From Sipunculus nudus (Eukaryota > Annelida > Sipuncula > Golfingiida > Sipunculidae), in the NCBI GenBank assembly GCA_026874595.1, contig CM049314.1:65632800-65696799 (forward strand): a stretch of 64,000 nt of DNA, read 5' to 3'. Each line of letters starts with the position of its first letter. Position 1 is the first letter of the stretch. Under the pieces are notes generated by a model, which worked only from the letters and a program-made list of their open reading frames with translations, was not told where the DNA came from and made no database searches. Below, one piece after another: positions 10,745-23,405 of this stretch. Position numbers and translations under genes: made by a program.

Positions 10745-11080
10745 GCTGTTTAGGTCCTTCTCGAGGGAAAATTATCACCCGAGAGAACTTTGTTGAGACT
10801 GGATCTGAATCGACGCATTAAGTCAAAATGACGCTGTTGAGTGATTAAGCCCGAATTGACCAATAACGTATTGTAATAAGTAATTACTGAAGCCCTAAAT
10901 ACGTTCTAGTAAAACGAAAACAAAATAAATACATAATATATTAGCTTACACGTGTTGGTTGATCAAAACTTTTTACATAAAATGTGTTGTTCAGCAAAAT
11001 TACACTCACAATGTTTTTTCATTTTTATATATTGTGATATTTTTAACATAACATCTGACCACTCATATCGTATTCATGAT
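10745..11080. other. Intergenic flank, nothing recognised
   Basis: AT-rich sequence related to 50920-51200 downstream of gene E (tgttcagcaaaattacactcacaatg against tgttcaacacaataacactcac). No coding signal. Confidence 0.5.
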
Positions 11081-11084
11081 CGCA

Positions 11085-11250
11085 AAGGCGATTTCTATAC
11101 CTACTGACAGGAGTCTTTATTCCTTCTGAATGTGAGAACAAGTGTCATCTCATGGCTTCATTTGTTCGTAAGTATTCGTAATGGTTCCGCTCGGGTATTG
11201 TTTGGCACAAATCGGTTCGAGAGGCTTTGCTGTTGCCTCCTTATCACAAG
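11085..11250 (-). pseudogene. M copy: tail-exon relic
   Basis: Segments align with the gene E tail (ACTTGTTCTCACATTCAG against ACTTGTCCACCCATTCAG), but the tyrosine position after GGAAGAA is TAA and further stops follow. No usable tail remains. Confidence 0.55.
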
Positions 11251-11740
11251 AACCACAAAAAGGAGACCGTCAGTATCACCTATGAAACGGACATGGTATA
11301 TTACATAGATAATATAGATATTATAGTATGGAGGAGATAAATTATATTGGGCGAATTACTACTAAGAAACATAAATACATTTTATTATTTATATCATCCA
11401 AATAGGGTATGAACCTTTTTACTGCCGCCCTTTGAATAAAAAATATTTTCCGATAAAATCTATCGTTACAGTACAATCATTCATGTTGACATATGCAGAA
11501 AGATGTCGTTTTCCCTTTACTGGATAATTTTAGCGAAACCTTTGTGTCCTGTTTGACCATGGTAAAATGTGTTATGGTACATTAAAAAGCATGTCAATTA
11601 TTATACCGACTCACAATTAAACGTAAATAATAACTTAAGATTTGATATTTAGAAATAAATGGTCGTAAATCTGTCCTGCGTGAAGAGAGCTATGTCTTAC
11701 AAAAATATGTTTGTTGTGAGAAATAATTGTGATCCCCTAC

Positions 11741-11772
11741 CTTGCTTTGTTGTCAGTTGCCTCTTCTTGCAC
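11741..11772 (-). pseudogene. M copy: juxtamembrane mini-exon, splice sites intact
   Basis: A 32-nt exon between CCTAG and GTAGGG, coding CKKRQLTTKQ in the expected phase (2 to 1). Its gene E counterpart at 51698-51732 has 35 nt and CKRRRQLTPKQ. It is intact, but lies between a destroyed transmembrane exon and a destroyed tail. Confidence 0.6.
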
Positions 11773-12108
11773 CTAGGAAAGATCACAATCTTTCATGAAA
11801 CAGGACATGAATACATTCAAAATTACAGGAATTGATTCACGGTGAGTTGCATTGATATCACCTATTTTATTGTAACTGTCAATCAAGGCTCCTAACAACA
11901 TTTATACTACAAAAAGGGCATACTGTAACAGAAAAAAAGTTAAACCTTAAGTATTAAATCCCAAATAGCAACACGGATCATATCATAATTCAGATGTTTA
12001 TTGTATATTATTAAGTATTTGATATAATTTTTATAAGAAAGTACGATAAAATTGAACAGACGTTTCCTCAAGCAACGACATTAAAACCGTAAACTATGTT
12101 TTTATATT

Positions 12109-12207
12109 TTTAAGCAGATCACGCTACAATAAAACAAAACAAGGATGGCTGAGTCACAAAATCCAGCACCAAAAGGAATAAGGTCCAGCATTGTTCCTTC
12201 ATTTGCT
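12109..12207 (-). pseudogene. M copy: transmembrane-exon relic
   Basis: Reads ATG then LDLIPFGAG and ILVLFYC, recognisably the transmembrane exon of genes B and E. The 5' phase is shifted, the donor is lost (AAAATATAAA instead of AAAAGGT) and TAA follows directly. Confidence 0.6.
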
Positions 12208-12325
12208 CTAATTATAAAAACAATACATAATATATAACTAATGAGCCATAACAGCCACGAGTGTCTACCATGTCTGACCAAACCTCATATATGAACCTGT
12301 TAAGCAAGCATTTTATTTTACTTAC

Positions 12326-12505
12326 TTAAAAACGCCAGTAACTCTACCGTTTTGGGTTTCACACTGTCGGGAGCAACTTCTCTGACATTTTTATCCATTT
12401 TGACCAGCATTATATAATTTACAAAAACCTGCGTTTTTATCATTTGTTCTGCGCAGAATAGGGGGCATGTTTGTTGGCAGTTCACCGAGTTGCCTTCTTT
12501 ACACA
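12326..12505 (-). pseudogene. M copy: EGF exon 2 relic
   Basis: Minus-strand sequence related to exon 2 (FCAEQ in one frame; CPLFCAEQ). The acceptor AG is lost (CATTG before TGTAAAG), cysteines are displaced by frameshifts and the 3' cysteines are gone. A second, more decayed exon 2 relic lies at about 14165-14315. Confidence 0.55.
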
Positions 12506-13602
12506 ATGAAATAGAAAAAATATAAACTGAAGAACTACACTCCATGCAATACATTTGCTCGAAGCTTATTCCACTAATAATCACTGTTCAAAACCAGCAA
12601 TACATGGCTCTCATTGGTCGAATATTTCTCTACCATCTGGCAACACCCTTGCATTGATATACGGCAAAGCTTATCTTTTAACTATTTGATGTAAATGGAA
12701 TGTGTTTAAAACAAATCCAACGTAACCATCGTGTTGGGAGTGGATTAAGCGAACCGAGATTTGATATTCTTCTATCGTAATGTGTATGAAAAAAATATAG
12801 CTAAACCAAAAGTATGACCAATGACGAGTACTGTTGTGCGATGCCTCTGTTAATAAGAGCAGTGATGAAAATGCTAAGTTAAGAGATGCCTGGTTGATTC
12901 AAAAGTCCCACCAGAGGAACGTGTCTTTTCTTGTTTAAAATCAACCAAAAATAGTTTCCCGTTGAAACACATAATTTGATAATCGTTACAAGTTAATGGT
13001 TATCCATTTTCAAATCTCTATTTAACCGCTTCCATGGATTTTGAGGGAAGAATTTAATTAAAATGCTCAGCAGGTTTATTATCGGCCTCCACAAATACAC
13101 ATACAAGCAGCGGTCTTATTAAATTCCGACTGCAGGTTATCTGAATGTAAGATTTATAACCAAATATCCAACATACGTCGTCTACCAGCCGCTCTGTTTA
13201 TATTAGGGAGTCATGTGACACGTTACACAAACATTTCATGATACACTATGAAAGGATGGGCTACACTAATATACCGGGCTAAGGATCGCCTCCATGCCAT
13301 GAAAAAAAGTCATGGCATATATGGAATTACTAGGGTTACTTATTTAGACGTGACTTTGATTGAAACAGAATTACAAACTATTCATACACGAAACACAAGA
13401 TAAAGTATGAAGCCTCTGAAATAATGTAGTAATCAACATATTTTACTTCAAAATGGAGTCAAATTAACTTGAAAGGTTTTACAACTGAGACAAATATATT
13501 AAACAGTTATAGTTTAAATCGGGCAAATCTAAAGAAAATCGTATTTTAAATAAGACTGGGGTGAAAGGCAAATGACATATGATGGCTGTTATTTATGTTT
13601 AC

Positions 13603-13640
13603 CTTTGCGAAGTTCAACAAAATTATACAGAGCCAGACTT
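13603..13640 (-). pseudogene. M copy: relic of the 5'UTR exon donor
   Basis: TTGAACTTCGCAAAG followed by GTAAACATAA on the minus strand matches the 5'UTR exon end of genes A, B and E. It sits between two exon 2 relics, so the block is rearranged. Confidence 0.4.
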
Positions 13641-14164
13641 GGTTTAATCTGCTATTGTTTGGTAAAAGCGATATGAATGATTCCCCAAAATTCAGCACTT
13701 TAATTATGCTAACGCAAAAGTGTAATTGTATTCCTTTATATGGAAATAATATTATAATATGGCTAATTAACGTAATTATAGATTTGTTTCAAATATCATT
13801 ACAACGGCTTTGTTAATAGTTTTCGATGTGTCGTAATAAGACACGTGTACAGTGCGATATCATCAGTAAATTATATTTATAGATTTGATGCGATACTTAT
13901 TAAATACCCACTCGTCAACGATAACATATTAAAACCATTTGTTTCTCATATAATTTACTGGCCATTGTTTTGTGTAATTATTAGCTGCAAAGCCTGACAG
14001 TAAATGAATGTGGCAAAGACTTATACGATATGTGGGATTTACGAGCAATAGCAATATCTCTTATAGTCTTCTACAGCCTTGTGAAGAAATTCTGCTGAAG
14101 TTTAGGCTCTTAACATTAATAATTGTTAATCTGGCCGAATCCCCCTTTTTGTCTATCGTCCTAT

Positions 14165-14315
14165 ATTTTCTCTGAATGACTTATGTGTCTGATGTTTTAA
14201 ACAATAATGACCAGCCTAACATTATTTACATAAACTTGTAGTTTTATCACATTGCTCTGCAAAGAATAGCAGGCATGCTTGTTGACAGGTTGATGAGTTG
14301 TTTTCTTTACACAAT
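14165..14315 (-). pseudogene. Second EGF exon 2 relic near M
   Basis: Minus-strand blocks for the acceptor side (attgtgtaaagaaaacaac) and for the cysteine-rich core (aggctggtcattattg) remain, with stops. It is paralogous to 34070-34215, and the flanking 14330-14650 matches 34230-34560. Confidence 0.5.
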
Positions 14316-14765
14316 GAAATAAAAAAAAAATGAGGAACTACACTACTAAAATTTGATCACCTCTTCTTGTGTCTCTGGCGCACTCTCAAATTATATTTAA
14401 ATAAACGTCTTGATATAATCTATATATAAACAAATATGTTTTTATCCGGAAAAAAAACTGTTAACTACTAGAACATTGATAGTCCAACCTTGTCAGCAGT
14501 TCATAATTCCCATTGTGAAAAGGGAGTCATTCCCCAAACGGAGAGTGTACACTTAACCCTATTAATGTCCGGGCAGGAACCAACACATTCTTCCAATGCC
14601 TGTTGGCTAGCAAACTGAGGTCCTACTTGATTGGCCTTTGAGTGTGTGACTGTGACTGTGACACCAAACACGTAATGGATTGACCTCTGCCGTAGATTGC
14701 ACTGCCTTCCTATTTAATTCACCTTTAAGCGACGAGGCAAGAAGAAAACGTCCCTGTATCATCGG

Positions 14766-14767
<2 letters not shown>

Positions 14768-14844
<77 letters not shown>

Positions 14845-14850
14845 CACGAA
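14768..14850. repeat. (TA)n microsatellite
   Basis: About 40 TA units interrupted once by aaataaa near 14808-14815. Confidence 0.95.
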
Positions 14851-14899
14851 ATCGACGTGAATTTTATCTATGGGACCACAGGACTGCCGGAGACATAAA

Positions 14900-15640
14900 A
14901 ATCCAAAACATAAAAATTTGTGTAAAATATGTGATTTAATAAACTCAAAAGCGTGACAAGTAAATTGTGTTTAAGATAAATATGCAATGAATTACATAAG
15001 AAACCTTCTGGTCTTCTTAGACAAGCCCTTATACCAGCTCTTAAACATAAAAGTATATGATTAATAGGCTTTATCATATGAGCTTAATAAGAAAGCTAAT
15101 ACGGCCATATGCATCGTATCTCATATAAGTTATTGAATCGCCCCCCCCCCCCCCGGCATTTTGTCAAACTCCGGGGTATCATGCAAGTTCTCGAGTCCAA
15201 GTCCGATTATATTCTGGTATTATTTTAATGATAAAAAAGACAAGACGCACTACCTTGGATGTCTCGTTGCCTAACAAATATATTATGTACATAATTTTTC
15301 AGTTCCATCATATTGACATTTGAAAAATGATTATACTTTTAACATGTGACCTATTTAAAAAATATATTTTAGCTATATTATATCATGACTAATTAATATT
15401 ATTTATAATGCACTCTTTCTGAAATAGGGTCCGACTTTTGTTTAATGTTGCATCTCTCTTTCATTTAACTTCATGCAAGAATCACTTGCGGTAATATTGA
15501 AATAATCTCTCTGCGGCGTTTGCTCCGAGAGAGTGATAAAGAGAGATTGAGTAAGTTTAGGTGTTTAACTGCAACGATATTTAATTTAACTACATCTCTT
15601 ATAGCATATAGATATTTATGTAGAGGTTTCATGGCTTATC
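14900..15640. other. Intergenic stretch, no gene recognised
   Basis: AT-rich, with a poly-C run at about 15141-15154. ORFs on both strands are short and lack conserved motifs. Confidence 0.5.
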
Positions 15641-15769
15641 TTACAAAATGCTTTACTGTACAATTTGTTTTACGGTTGTCTGATATTTTCTGTGAACTCC
15701 CGTTTGTCTTATGTTATACTTACCTGAGCTTTTGCTCATTTTAAAATTAAATTCAACCATTTCCTCATC

Positions 15770-16000
15770 AAGGGTCCACGTGTTGTTGTTTATGCCATGT
15801 ATTATACTTCTCGCGACTTTTTTTGATAATTGTAACTGGTAGCAACATGTAGATTTAAATTTGATTTTGTCCCACCGACCTTCGTTTATTTTTTGAAAAA
15901 TGAAATTTTCCAAGACATCTGCTTAGACATAATCACTTGTGGGATGTATGGTCAAGCAAACACAGCAAATTTGTGCTAAAACGAGTATTTGGCTGCGGTG
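15770..16000 (-). other. Conserved 3' flanking module, copy 2
   Basis: Contains gtaactggtagcaacatgtag, aagacatctgcttagaca and tatggtcaagcaaacacagc, as in the modules at 10540, 38400 and 50715. It lies about 230 bp downstream of the gene B tail relic. Confidence 0.45.
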
Positions 16001-16943
16001 TGAGCTTGGCCATGTCTGCACCCTAGGCTAACCACTGAACACAGAACATGTCTTAAAAAGAACAGACTCATCTCAATGTGCAAAAATGATTGGTTTCCGC
16101 TTGCTGATCTATAAAAAAGCTTTTAATATAAAAAAGGTGTACAAAAAATTTCAAAATTTCACTCATAATTCAGGCATTCTTCTTTAAGAATATATTGGCA
16201 ATATTGTCGACATTATTAAGGTAACTCATATTATATCTACGACTGCAAATTAATTTCTTTATCACGTTACAGGCCTTCTTATTCTTCCTGAATGGCGCAA
16301 AATTGTCAGCAGAAAGCATCACTGGTTTGTAACCTTCGCGTTCAAGTAGTTTCTTGTTGTCTCTTCATCTTAAAAACTAAAACACAGAGAACATTATTAA
16401 CAACGATATTTTTCAAAAAATATTAACTTGTTCTAGCCTAATCATATGGTATATTTTAATACATTATTTTAAGCTAATAACCGTTCATATAAGTTGTTAT
16501 TTAGTGCATATACTGCTTTGTCATATAAAATACGTATGCCAACACTAAGACTGACACACAATTAAAAGTAATACAGTGATTGAGATTGAGGATTTAGAAA
16601 ACAAATAAAAGGATCAACAAAGGATAAAGAGAGCTACATATTACGGGATTAATTTGCTGTGCTAAACATTGTAATCTTCCACTTTGGTTTGGTGTCTTTT
16701 GTCACCTCTGGCACTTGCCAAAGGCCACAACGTTTTGTGAGAAAACACTTTGAGACATTCAACTTATAAATCAGTGCACAGATCTATATTGTCTTCCCCT
16801 CATATCCTAATAATGTAGGAGAAATTTAATGACATCTGGTTGGGCACACTCTAGTTTTTTTGTGAAAAAAGCATCTGTACAACAGCAACATTTGAACAGA
16901 ATTTCCAAAGAAAGTAAATAAAAACCGCAAACTTGGTTCGTAC

Positions 16944-17043
16944 CTTTTTAAGCATAACAGACCACAACCACACAGAACGAGCACCGCTGAGGCAGAAATT
17001 CCGACACCAAGTAGAACAAGGTTCACCATTGATCCCCTATTGC
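16944..17043 (-). CDS. Gene B transmembrane exon
   Basis: A 100-nt exon, phase 1 to 2, CCAG acceptor and GTACGA donor. It codes a helix (LVLLGVGISASAVLVLCGCG) ending in LLCLKR, parallel to 52022-52121 in gene E. Confidence 0.75.
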
Positions 17044-17049
17044 CTGGAA

Positions 17050-17900
17050 TAAGATACATGAGTATGTTAACAATTTGCATTAGAAATTATATAACATCGT
17101 TCTAAACAAGCTTCATGAGCACACATTCTGATACCGTGCTGTCACGTTGATCTAGAATGAACGAGAACCTCGACATCTAGTTGTATGCATACCTACTCCA
17201 AGGGTCCTAGCTACTGTTCTCCTTAGGGTAATCTTCTTCGATATCTGACTATTATCAATCATAGAAAATCATTAGAACCTTTCCTGAAAATAAAAGCCTT
17301 AATTGGTAGCCACTTAGAACAGTCAGACAGGGTACAAACTTAACTGTAAGACCTAGAAATTTGTTATATAACATCCAGTTTGCTTTTGCAAGTTTGCTTT
17401 GAATCGTGGAATAGGGTCAATGTTACCCTTTCTTTGAGTTAAAGGAGAAAACATGATTTTACCAGTGATCAAGCCAGATTGGCACAAATCAATACGGTTG
17501 GTCCTAGAACCTTCTCACTAGAAGGAGGGCCTAGTCAATTCTTCAACACCTGAGATAAAAATATGAGGACCCATATCCTGAGAGCTACCAGCGGGAAACA
17601 ATCTTGAGCACCCAGAAAGTTTGACAGGGCAAAATTCTTAGCGGTTGGATCTAGAAATGTCTTTCTTAATGTAAAGGGAGGTCATTGGTAAGTCTCCCTA
17701 CACATCTGAAAAAAGGTATCTGTGACTTATATTCTGTAAGATATGCTAAGACAGATTTGTATGCTTAGTTACAGTTGGATCTAGAAAATTTGAGTGAGAT
17801 CCAGGGAGGTTCCTGTGAAAAACTTAGAGGCAACAATATCTTAGTGCACAAATAAAACCCCAACCAATTCCACCAATTGCAAAGTGTAAAATTTACCCCT
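17050..17900. other. Gene B intron, no exon recognised
   Basis: Contains diffuse repeats (several gatctagaa and aggtcctag/aggaggg blocks). The 240-nt EGF exons expected from gene E were sought here and not found. Confidence 0.5.
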
Positions 17901-17924
17901 TACCAAGATATGGCCGCCATTAGG

Positions 17925-18740
17925 ATGCCCGTTCATTTGATGACACTTCTGAGGTTATGATAGTGCATATATCATGCAGTCTGGTCAAGATTAATGTCAG
18001 ATTTTTAAACAGAAAAGGGCAAAACTCCTAGTGTTATAAAAACATATTTTAGGTGTCATTTCTAATTGACATTATAATGCCCATTCTAATGATGATACCT
18101 TTGTGGTAAAACGAGGTACGTATCAGGCATTACAGCAAAGGCCAATGTCATAGTTGAAAAAGAAATAGCAACAATCACCTTAATATAACATATTTTGCAA
18201 GAAAGTGGCATAGAAATGTATAAAGTTGCCATTTCTAACTAACTTTGGAATGCCCATGCATTAGTTGCATTTCTGAGGTTTGGAAATGAATGTATCATGC
18301 ATCAAGGCCAAGGTCAATGTCAAATTTGAAAGAAAAAATAATACTCGGCATGGTATGGTATTTTTTCCGTGTTATAGTAATATATTTTTATTTTCATTTC
18401 TATTGACTTAAGGATACTTAGGATGCCCATTCATTAAGTGATACTTTGCGGTCATAAAATGTTCCTATCCAGCAATAAGGTCAAGGTCAATGCCAAACTT
18501 ACTGAAACAATCGCCTTGACATAGCATGTTTTTTGCACGAAAGTGACACAGAAACATATTCAAAGGGTCACTATCATCTAAATGTAAAATGCACTTTCTT
18601 GGTAGATTTGAGGTCACAAAAGGTTCATATCATGCAATAAGGTCAAGGTCCTAATGTCAAGGTTCCTGTCGTAAGGTTGAGCTGACGTGTTGATGTTTGG
18701 TCCTTTTTCAAATTAGCTGGAATGGCCGTTTATTGAAAGC
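17925..18740 (+). repeat. Degenerate tandem repeat, unit about 170 bp, about five units
   Basis: The landmark (g/a)atgcccattc recurs at about 17928, 18078, 18249 and 18422, with decayed forms near 18590 and 18722. Each is followed by cttctgaggt-like sequence and then atcatgcaataaggtcaaggtcaa. Units are strongly diverged. Confidence 0.65.
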
Positions 18741-20810
18741 CCTGTTGAATTACTGATTCTCAAAAATTCCAGTCCATCCAACATACCGGCATCTCAAGAC
18801 AAGTAAAGCAATTGCCGTACACCTTTGACAGTATATTGGCCGGTAATTTACTTATAAGAAATCACTTCAGTTACATTTTCTGAACAGTGATTGATTACAT
18901 ATGGATATGCATATTTATATAAATGTAGCTTTGTATCATAATCACTGAATTACAAAGATAAGATAAAGGAATGAAGATCTAGATAAGTTTGACATGATTA
19001 CATGACCAATCAGCGGCATACAATGGTAGCTGAAGATATTGGAATAATGAAATCAGGGGCATTTTAAACACAGTAAAAAACTGTCATTAGCCTAAACACA
19101 TTTTTTTAACAATACAAATATAAAATATTAAAGTAGTAAGGCCAGACGTCGAACGAAATTACCTCAATCTCCTGCATTTTGGTGTTTATTCTTACACTTT
19201 TACATATAAGATCAATTATATTGGCTTATGGCCATATCTTTAATATGTCAGCTTAACTGCCAGATAACCTTGGTTGCCCTGAAACCAGATGAATACAAAC
19301 TGTTCTTGTTTGGAAATGACAGAGTTATATGGTGATTATAGCGAATATACTGTTTTTTTAAGATAATGTACACCAATGTAAAATATGCAGAATTCCTTTA
19401 TTACCTTTTGGAAATTCATTGATCTTATTATTGCATTTGGTATCTTCAGCCAAGCAAATAAAAAAAAAACTTTAATTTGTGAGTTAAGCTAGAAAAGCGA
19501 TTGGGCTCATATGGATATCTTGAGAGGACAAGTGATGAGCAGATGTAGAAAACTGGTATTAGTTTTTTGCTTTGCATATTAATGAATCAAAATGCAAAAA
19601 AAATATCAGATAAGCAAATAAGTTCACAAATTTGGTTTTCAAGAAAGCTTTTACCTTCATTTCAGGACCAGTGATCCCAGTGGCTGATAAACTTAACACT
19701 GACGATTTTGATGGTACTGTGGTTAACAGAATGAATATTATTACACTATTTTAACTTTATCATGTATAATTATGCAAAATATACATATTTAGTATTCAGG
19801 TAACTTCAACATGAAAATTCTGTCTATGGCCAATTGTGAGAAATCTTCAAACCATAATTGATCAATAACGTACTCTAAAAACAGTAACATGGAGGTCTAG
19901 ATAATTGGCATTACGGTAGGCTTTCATGCATATTCATTAAGATGCAAATAGTAGATATGCAAATTGCGAATACTTATTCAGTGATTATTTATTTATGCAC
20001 CCTTTCATAAGAATAAACAGATGAAGCCAAATAATTAAAATTAAGAAGCTTCTAAATATATGTAATTAGTTCATATTGTTATTTTAACACTAAATTTGCA
20101 TATTTTGCAAATTATGTTATGTCAGAAAATATTTCGTGTGAGAAAATGCTTTTAGTTAGCTGCATTTTGTAGTTTATTACCACTTTTTCTGATAATTTCC
20201 AACACAATAATGACCATATGTTTGAAAACAATGATAAAAAGAACTTGATTGCATAATTAACCAGAGCTGGTATGGCAACAAGCTCATATTGTACAGCGTG
20301 TCATACCCTGGTACTTCAGTGAAGCATTTTTTTTTCAAATTACGAGCCCAAACATGATAAAATAAATCCGGGACAGCATTTGTCTCTCTTTTGTGCAAAC
20401 CGGCCAGGTTTTAGGTCTGCTCAATTGAAAAGTAGTATCATACATTTATGGAACAATCCATATGGCGGCCACCAGAGGCAGTTGTATCCGTGAAAAATGT
20501 TTCATGCTTTCTGCAAATTTTGAGAAAATTTCTTGAACAAACAGAGTAAGCCTCTTTATTAATATTATAATGTGGATCCATTCCTTTCGAATACTAAAAG
20601 CATGATCTAAAGGCTCACCTGATGAATATGTCTTTAAGGTTGGTAAAAATATATAGACAGGTGTTTAAGTTCAGGCAAACGCATATGTGAACAATCATCT
20701 TTATCAGTCGTTTTGCAAAATCGCTATTTAAAATACGGGAATAAGAAGGAGCCAGGAAGTATTTTCGATTTAATAAATAAACTAAACTCCGAGACAGAAA
20801 ACTTTATGTT
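18740..20810. other. AT-rich gene B intron sequence, nothing assigned
   Basis: Short motifs such as tttgcatatt and atgcaaat recur around 19570-19960, in line with an old repeat. No conserved ORF, splice-flanked exon or terminal repeat was found. The minus-strand ORF at 20177 shows no known domain. Confidence 0.4.
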
Positions 20811-20847
20811 CAGGAGGAACAGACTAGATAATATCAATTTTACTCAC

Positions 20848-20991
20848 GTCGGCTGGTTGAACGCTGGGTGAATCTCTCGCCAGTCCAACCATGTTTACAA
20901 GCACACCTCCCGTCGACATCGTTACAAGTGTTGTTACAGCCAGCAGAGCAGTTCCCCAAACAATGGCGGCCATAATTACCAGCTAGGCAAT
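20848..20991 (-). CDS. Gene B EGF exon (48 codons), eighth cysteine lost
   Basis: Phase 1-1 with CCTAG acceptor and GTGAGT donor. The last cysteine codon (TGC in all other copies) is TTC here (GERFTQR), which would leave one disulphide unpaired. Confidence 0.7.
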
Positions 20992-21177
20992 CTAGGATGA
21001 GGAAAAAGGGTTCTTATTGAAAAGGTTCCATTGGAGAAGACAGGATTGACAAGAATAGAATTACGAATTGATCGTTTTTGAAATATGTATCATAATACTT
21101 ACTAGTGAAGCACGAAAATTACATAATAAAATAAAGCTAATTTAGCAATAGATCATCTGAATAAACGCTATATCTAA

Positions 21178-21920
21178 TACTTATAAAAGGAATTCGCTCC
21201 ACCTTTGTTTGCAATGTTCTCTGATACCACACTGCGTATGACACTGTACCATACCTCATTTAAAAGTTATTCTCCCCCCTGTGACATGGCCGCTATAGCA
21301 ATCAATATTTTTTTCATGCACACAAAACGTTTAGTAATTTTCACTGCTTTCTAAATTGCAGGGAGGCTACCGTGCACCGAAAGCAGGCGAACTGCCTTCG
21401 GCAAAGTGCGGAATGCGGCCTTGTGGTTATTCACAACAATCAACCTCCAGGAGATTAAGATTTATTGTACATGTGAACAAACCCTGCTGCCACTGCTTAC
21501 CCACTACCAGGGTCAATAAACCGTGACTGGGTGAACAACCGTGACTGGACACTCACCTAATACTTATAAGAATACCTAAAGGAATTCGGTCTACCATGTT
21601 CGCAAAGTTCCTTGAAATCAGAATGGGCATGACATTGTGCCATACCTTATTTTTAAGGATATTTTCCCCTCAGTGACCTCGTCGAAATGAGAATAAATAA
21701 TTCTTAATTGACACATTTTTTCCCGTGATTTTCTTGGTTTCTAAAATGCATGCAGGCTAACGTGCACCGAGAACTGCCGGACTGACCTCGCCAATGACCG
21801 GAAAACCTGCGTACACAAACACCACCTAACACAGAAACCTCCAGCGAAGGATTAAGGACTATTGTCCCCATCAATAACGCCTGCTGTCGGTGACGGATAT
21901 GAGCATGTTTGAACTAACAT
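21178..21920. repeat. Direct repeat, two diverged units of about 391 bp
   Basis: aaggaattcg at about 21187 and 21579, and ggctaccgtgcaccga at about 21365 against ggctaacgtgcaccga at about 21755, give a constant offset of 390-392 bp. It lies in the intron between the two EGF exons of gene B. The family is not recognised. Confidence 0.65.
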
Positions 21921-22770
21921 TTGACCAACCCTCTGGCCCACGTGCATGGTCAGTAAATGTGAAAACATGTGGCTCGAGATCCCTTGACACTCAGTTCACC
22001 AGCATGCAAAAAGGCTAAAAGGCTAATCTCTTAATTCATCCAAGTAATTCTGTTGCTTAATGTTTAAATGACCGCAACAAGTGTCGCTGCACTATCACCT
22101 ATATATCAGCAATTCTGAAAACCATTGTATCAGGTAAACTCTCCTAGAAAGCAAGTGTATAAACTATGCGTCACGGGTATTAGTAATGCGTAATAGATCT
22201 ACTGGTTTATCAATATTCAAAAAAATGTTTAACGGACAAATATCGTCTGTGGTTATGTTTCGCATGAATGTTGTCGATGCAGACTCCATATTTGATCCAT
22301 TTTTTTTATAAATTGTTGTAATTACACTGCTCTGATTTCGGCGTAAAAATGTGCTGTGTGAATGAATGTGGGCAGGAAGTGGATCCTTGACATCTATTGA
22401 TAGACCGTGTTTGGAGAGAATGTGAGTTATGCTTACTCCCGTTTCATTCGTTAGGAACAGCTTCCTTGCCTTAAAACATACATTGAATATCTCTCATATC
22501 TTCTTTACACCAATATCTTCTGTACAGGTCTACCAAAATAACATATATGTAACAAGACAGAGAACTTCGAACATTCGATGCCCCCGCGTCCCATTTTGGT
22601 TTGCACATGTCAACAGCATCACTCACTAGGTCTTCAAGGTAAACATACCGGTGTTTCAGTTACTTGCAACGAGCACAGAATAATTGTAAAGATATTTATA
22701 CATATCTTATTGAGACAGTTTACCGGTTTACCTGGGTTTTATCAGCTAGTGCTAACATAAATCTAAAATG
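21920..22770. other. Gene B intron, no feature recognised
   Basis: Two overlapping plus-strand ORFs (22429, 22578) have no domain signature. Conserved intron sequence shared with gene A resumes at about 22770. Confidence 0.4.
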
Positions 22771-23079
22771 ACCAGGGGATTAGAACTAGTAGTACTCATC
22801 GGAGACAAGACATGTGAAATCCTTAACACATATACGATCAGTTTGCACCTTTATACCACTACGAGGTAAATGCTCACATTATGAAATAACGGTAGGCAAG
22901 GGACCATTTTTTATATTAGACGTCACAAGCAATCGATTATCAAAGTAAAGTTTACATGCTCTAACACTATATTTCATAACTTTATACCTCTTCAGGCCAG
23001 TTTTACCAATGAAACATGCTTTTGTACAATTCTCAAAACGATCATAAGGGATAGACTAGAAATTATTAATCTTACTCAC

Positions 23080-23219
23080 GTTGGTTGAACGCTGGGTGCA
23101 TCTCTCTCCAGTCCAACCATGTTTACAATCACACCTCCCGTCGACTTCTTTACAAGTGTTGTTACAGCCAGCAGAGCAGTTCCCCAAACAATGGCGGCCA
23201 TAATTACCAGTTGGGCAAT
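23080..23219 (-). pseudogene. Gene B EGF exon copy with 4-nt deletion
   Basis: Acceptor CCTAG and donor GTGAGT are present and all eight cysteines are coded, but the exon is 140 nt because the GCCG-like tetranucleotide before the donor is missing. Entering in phase 1 it leaves in phase 0, unlike every other copy. Confidence 0.7.
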
Positions 23220-23405
23220 CTAGGATGAGGAAGGGGGGCTCTTAGTGAAAATCTCCTATAGGAGAAGACAATATTTACAGGAATAGAATAAGAAACTGAA
23301 CGATCAGGATATGCTCACACTATAAGATAACGTTAAACAAGAATCTTTTTGTATATTTGATGTCACAGGCAATCGAATATCAAAGGAAAATGTACATGCT
23401 CTAAC

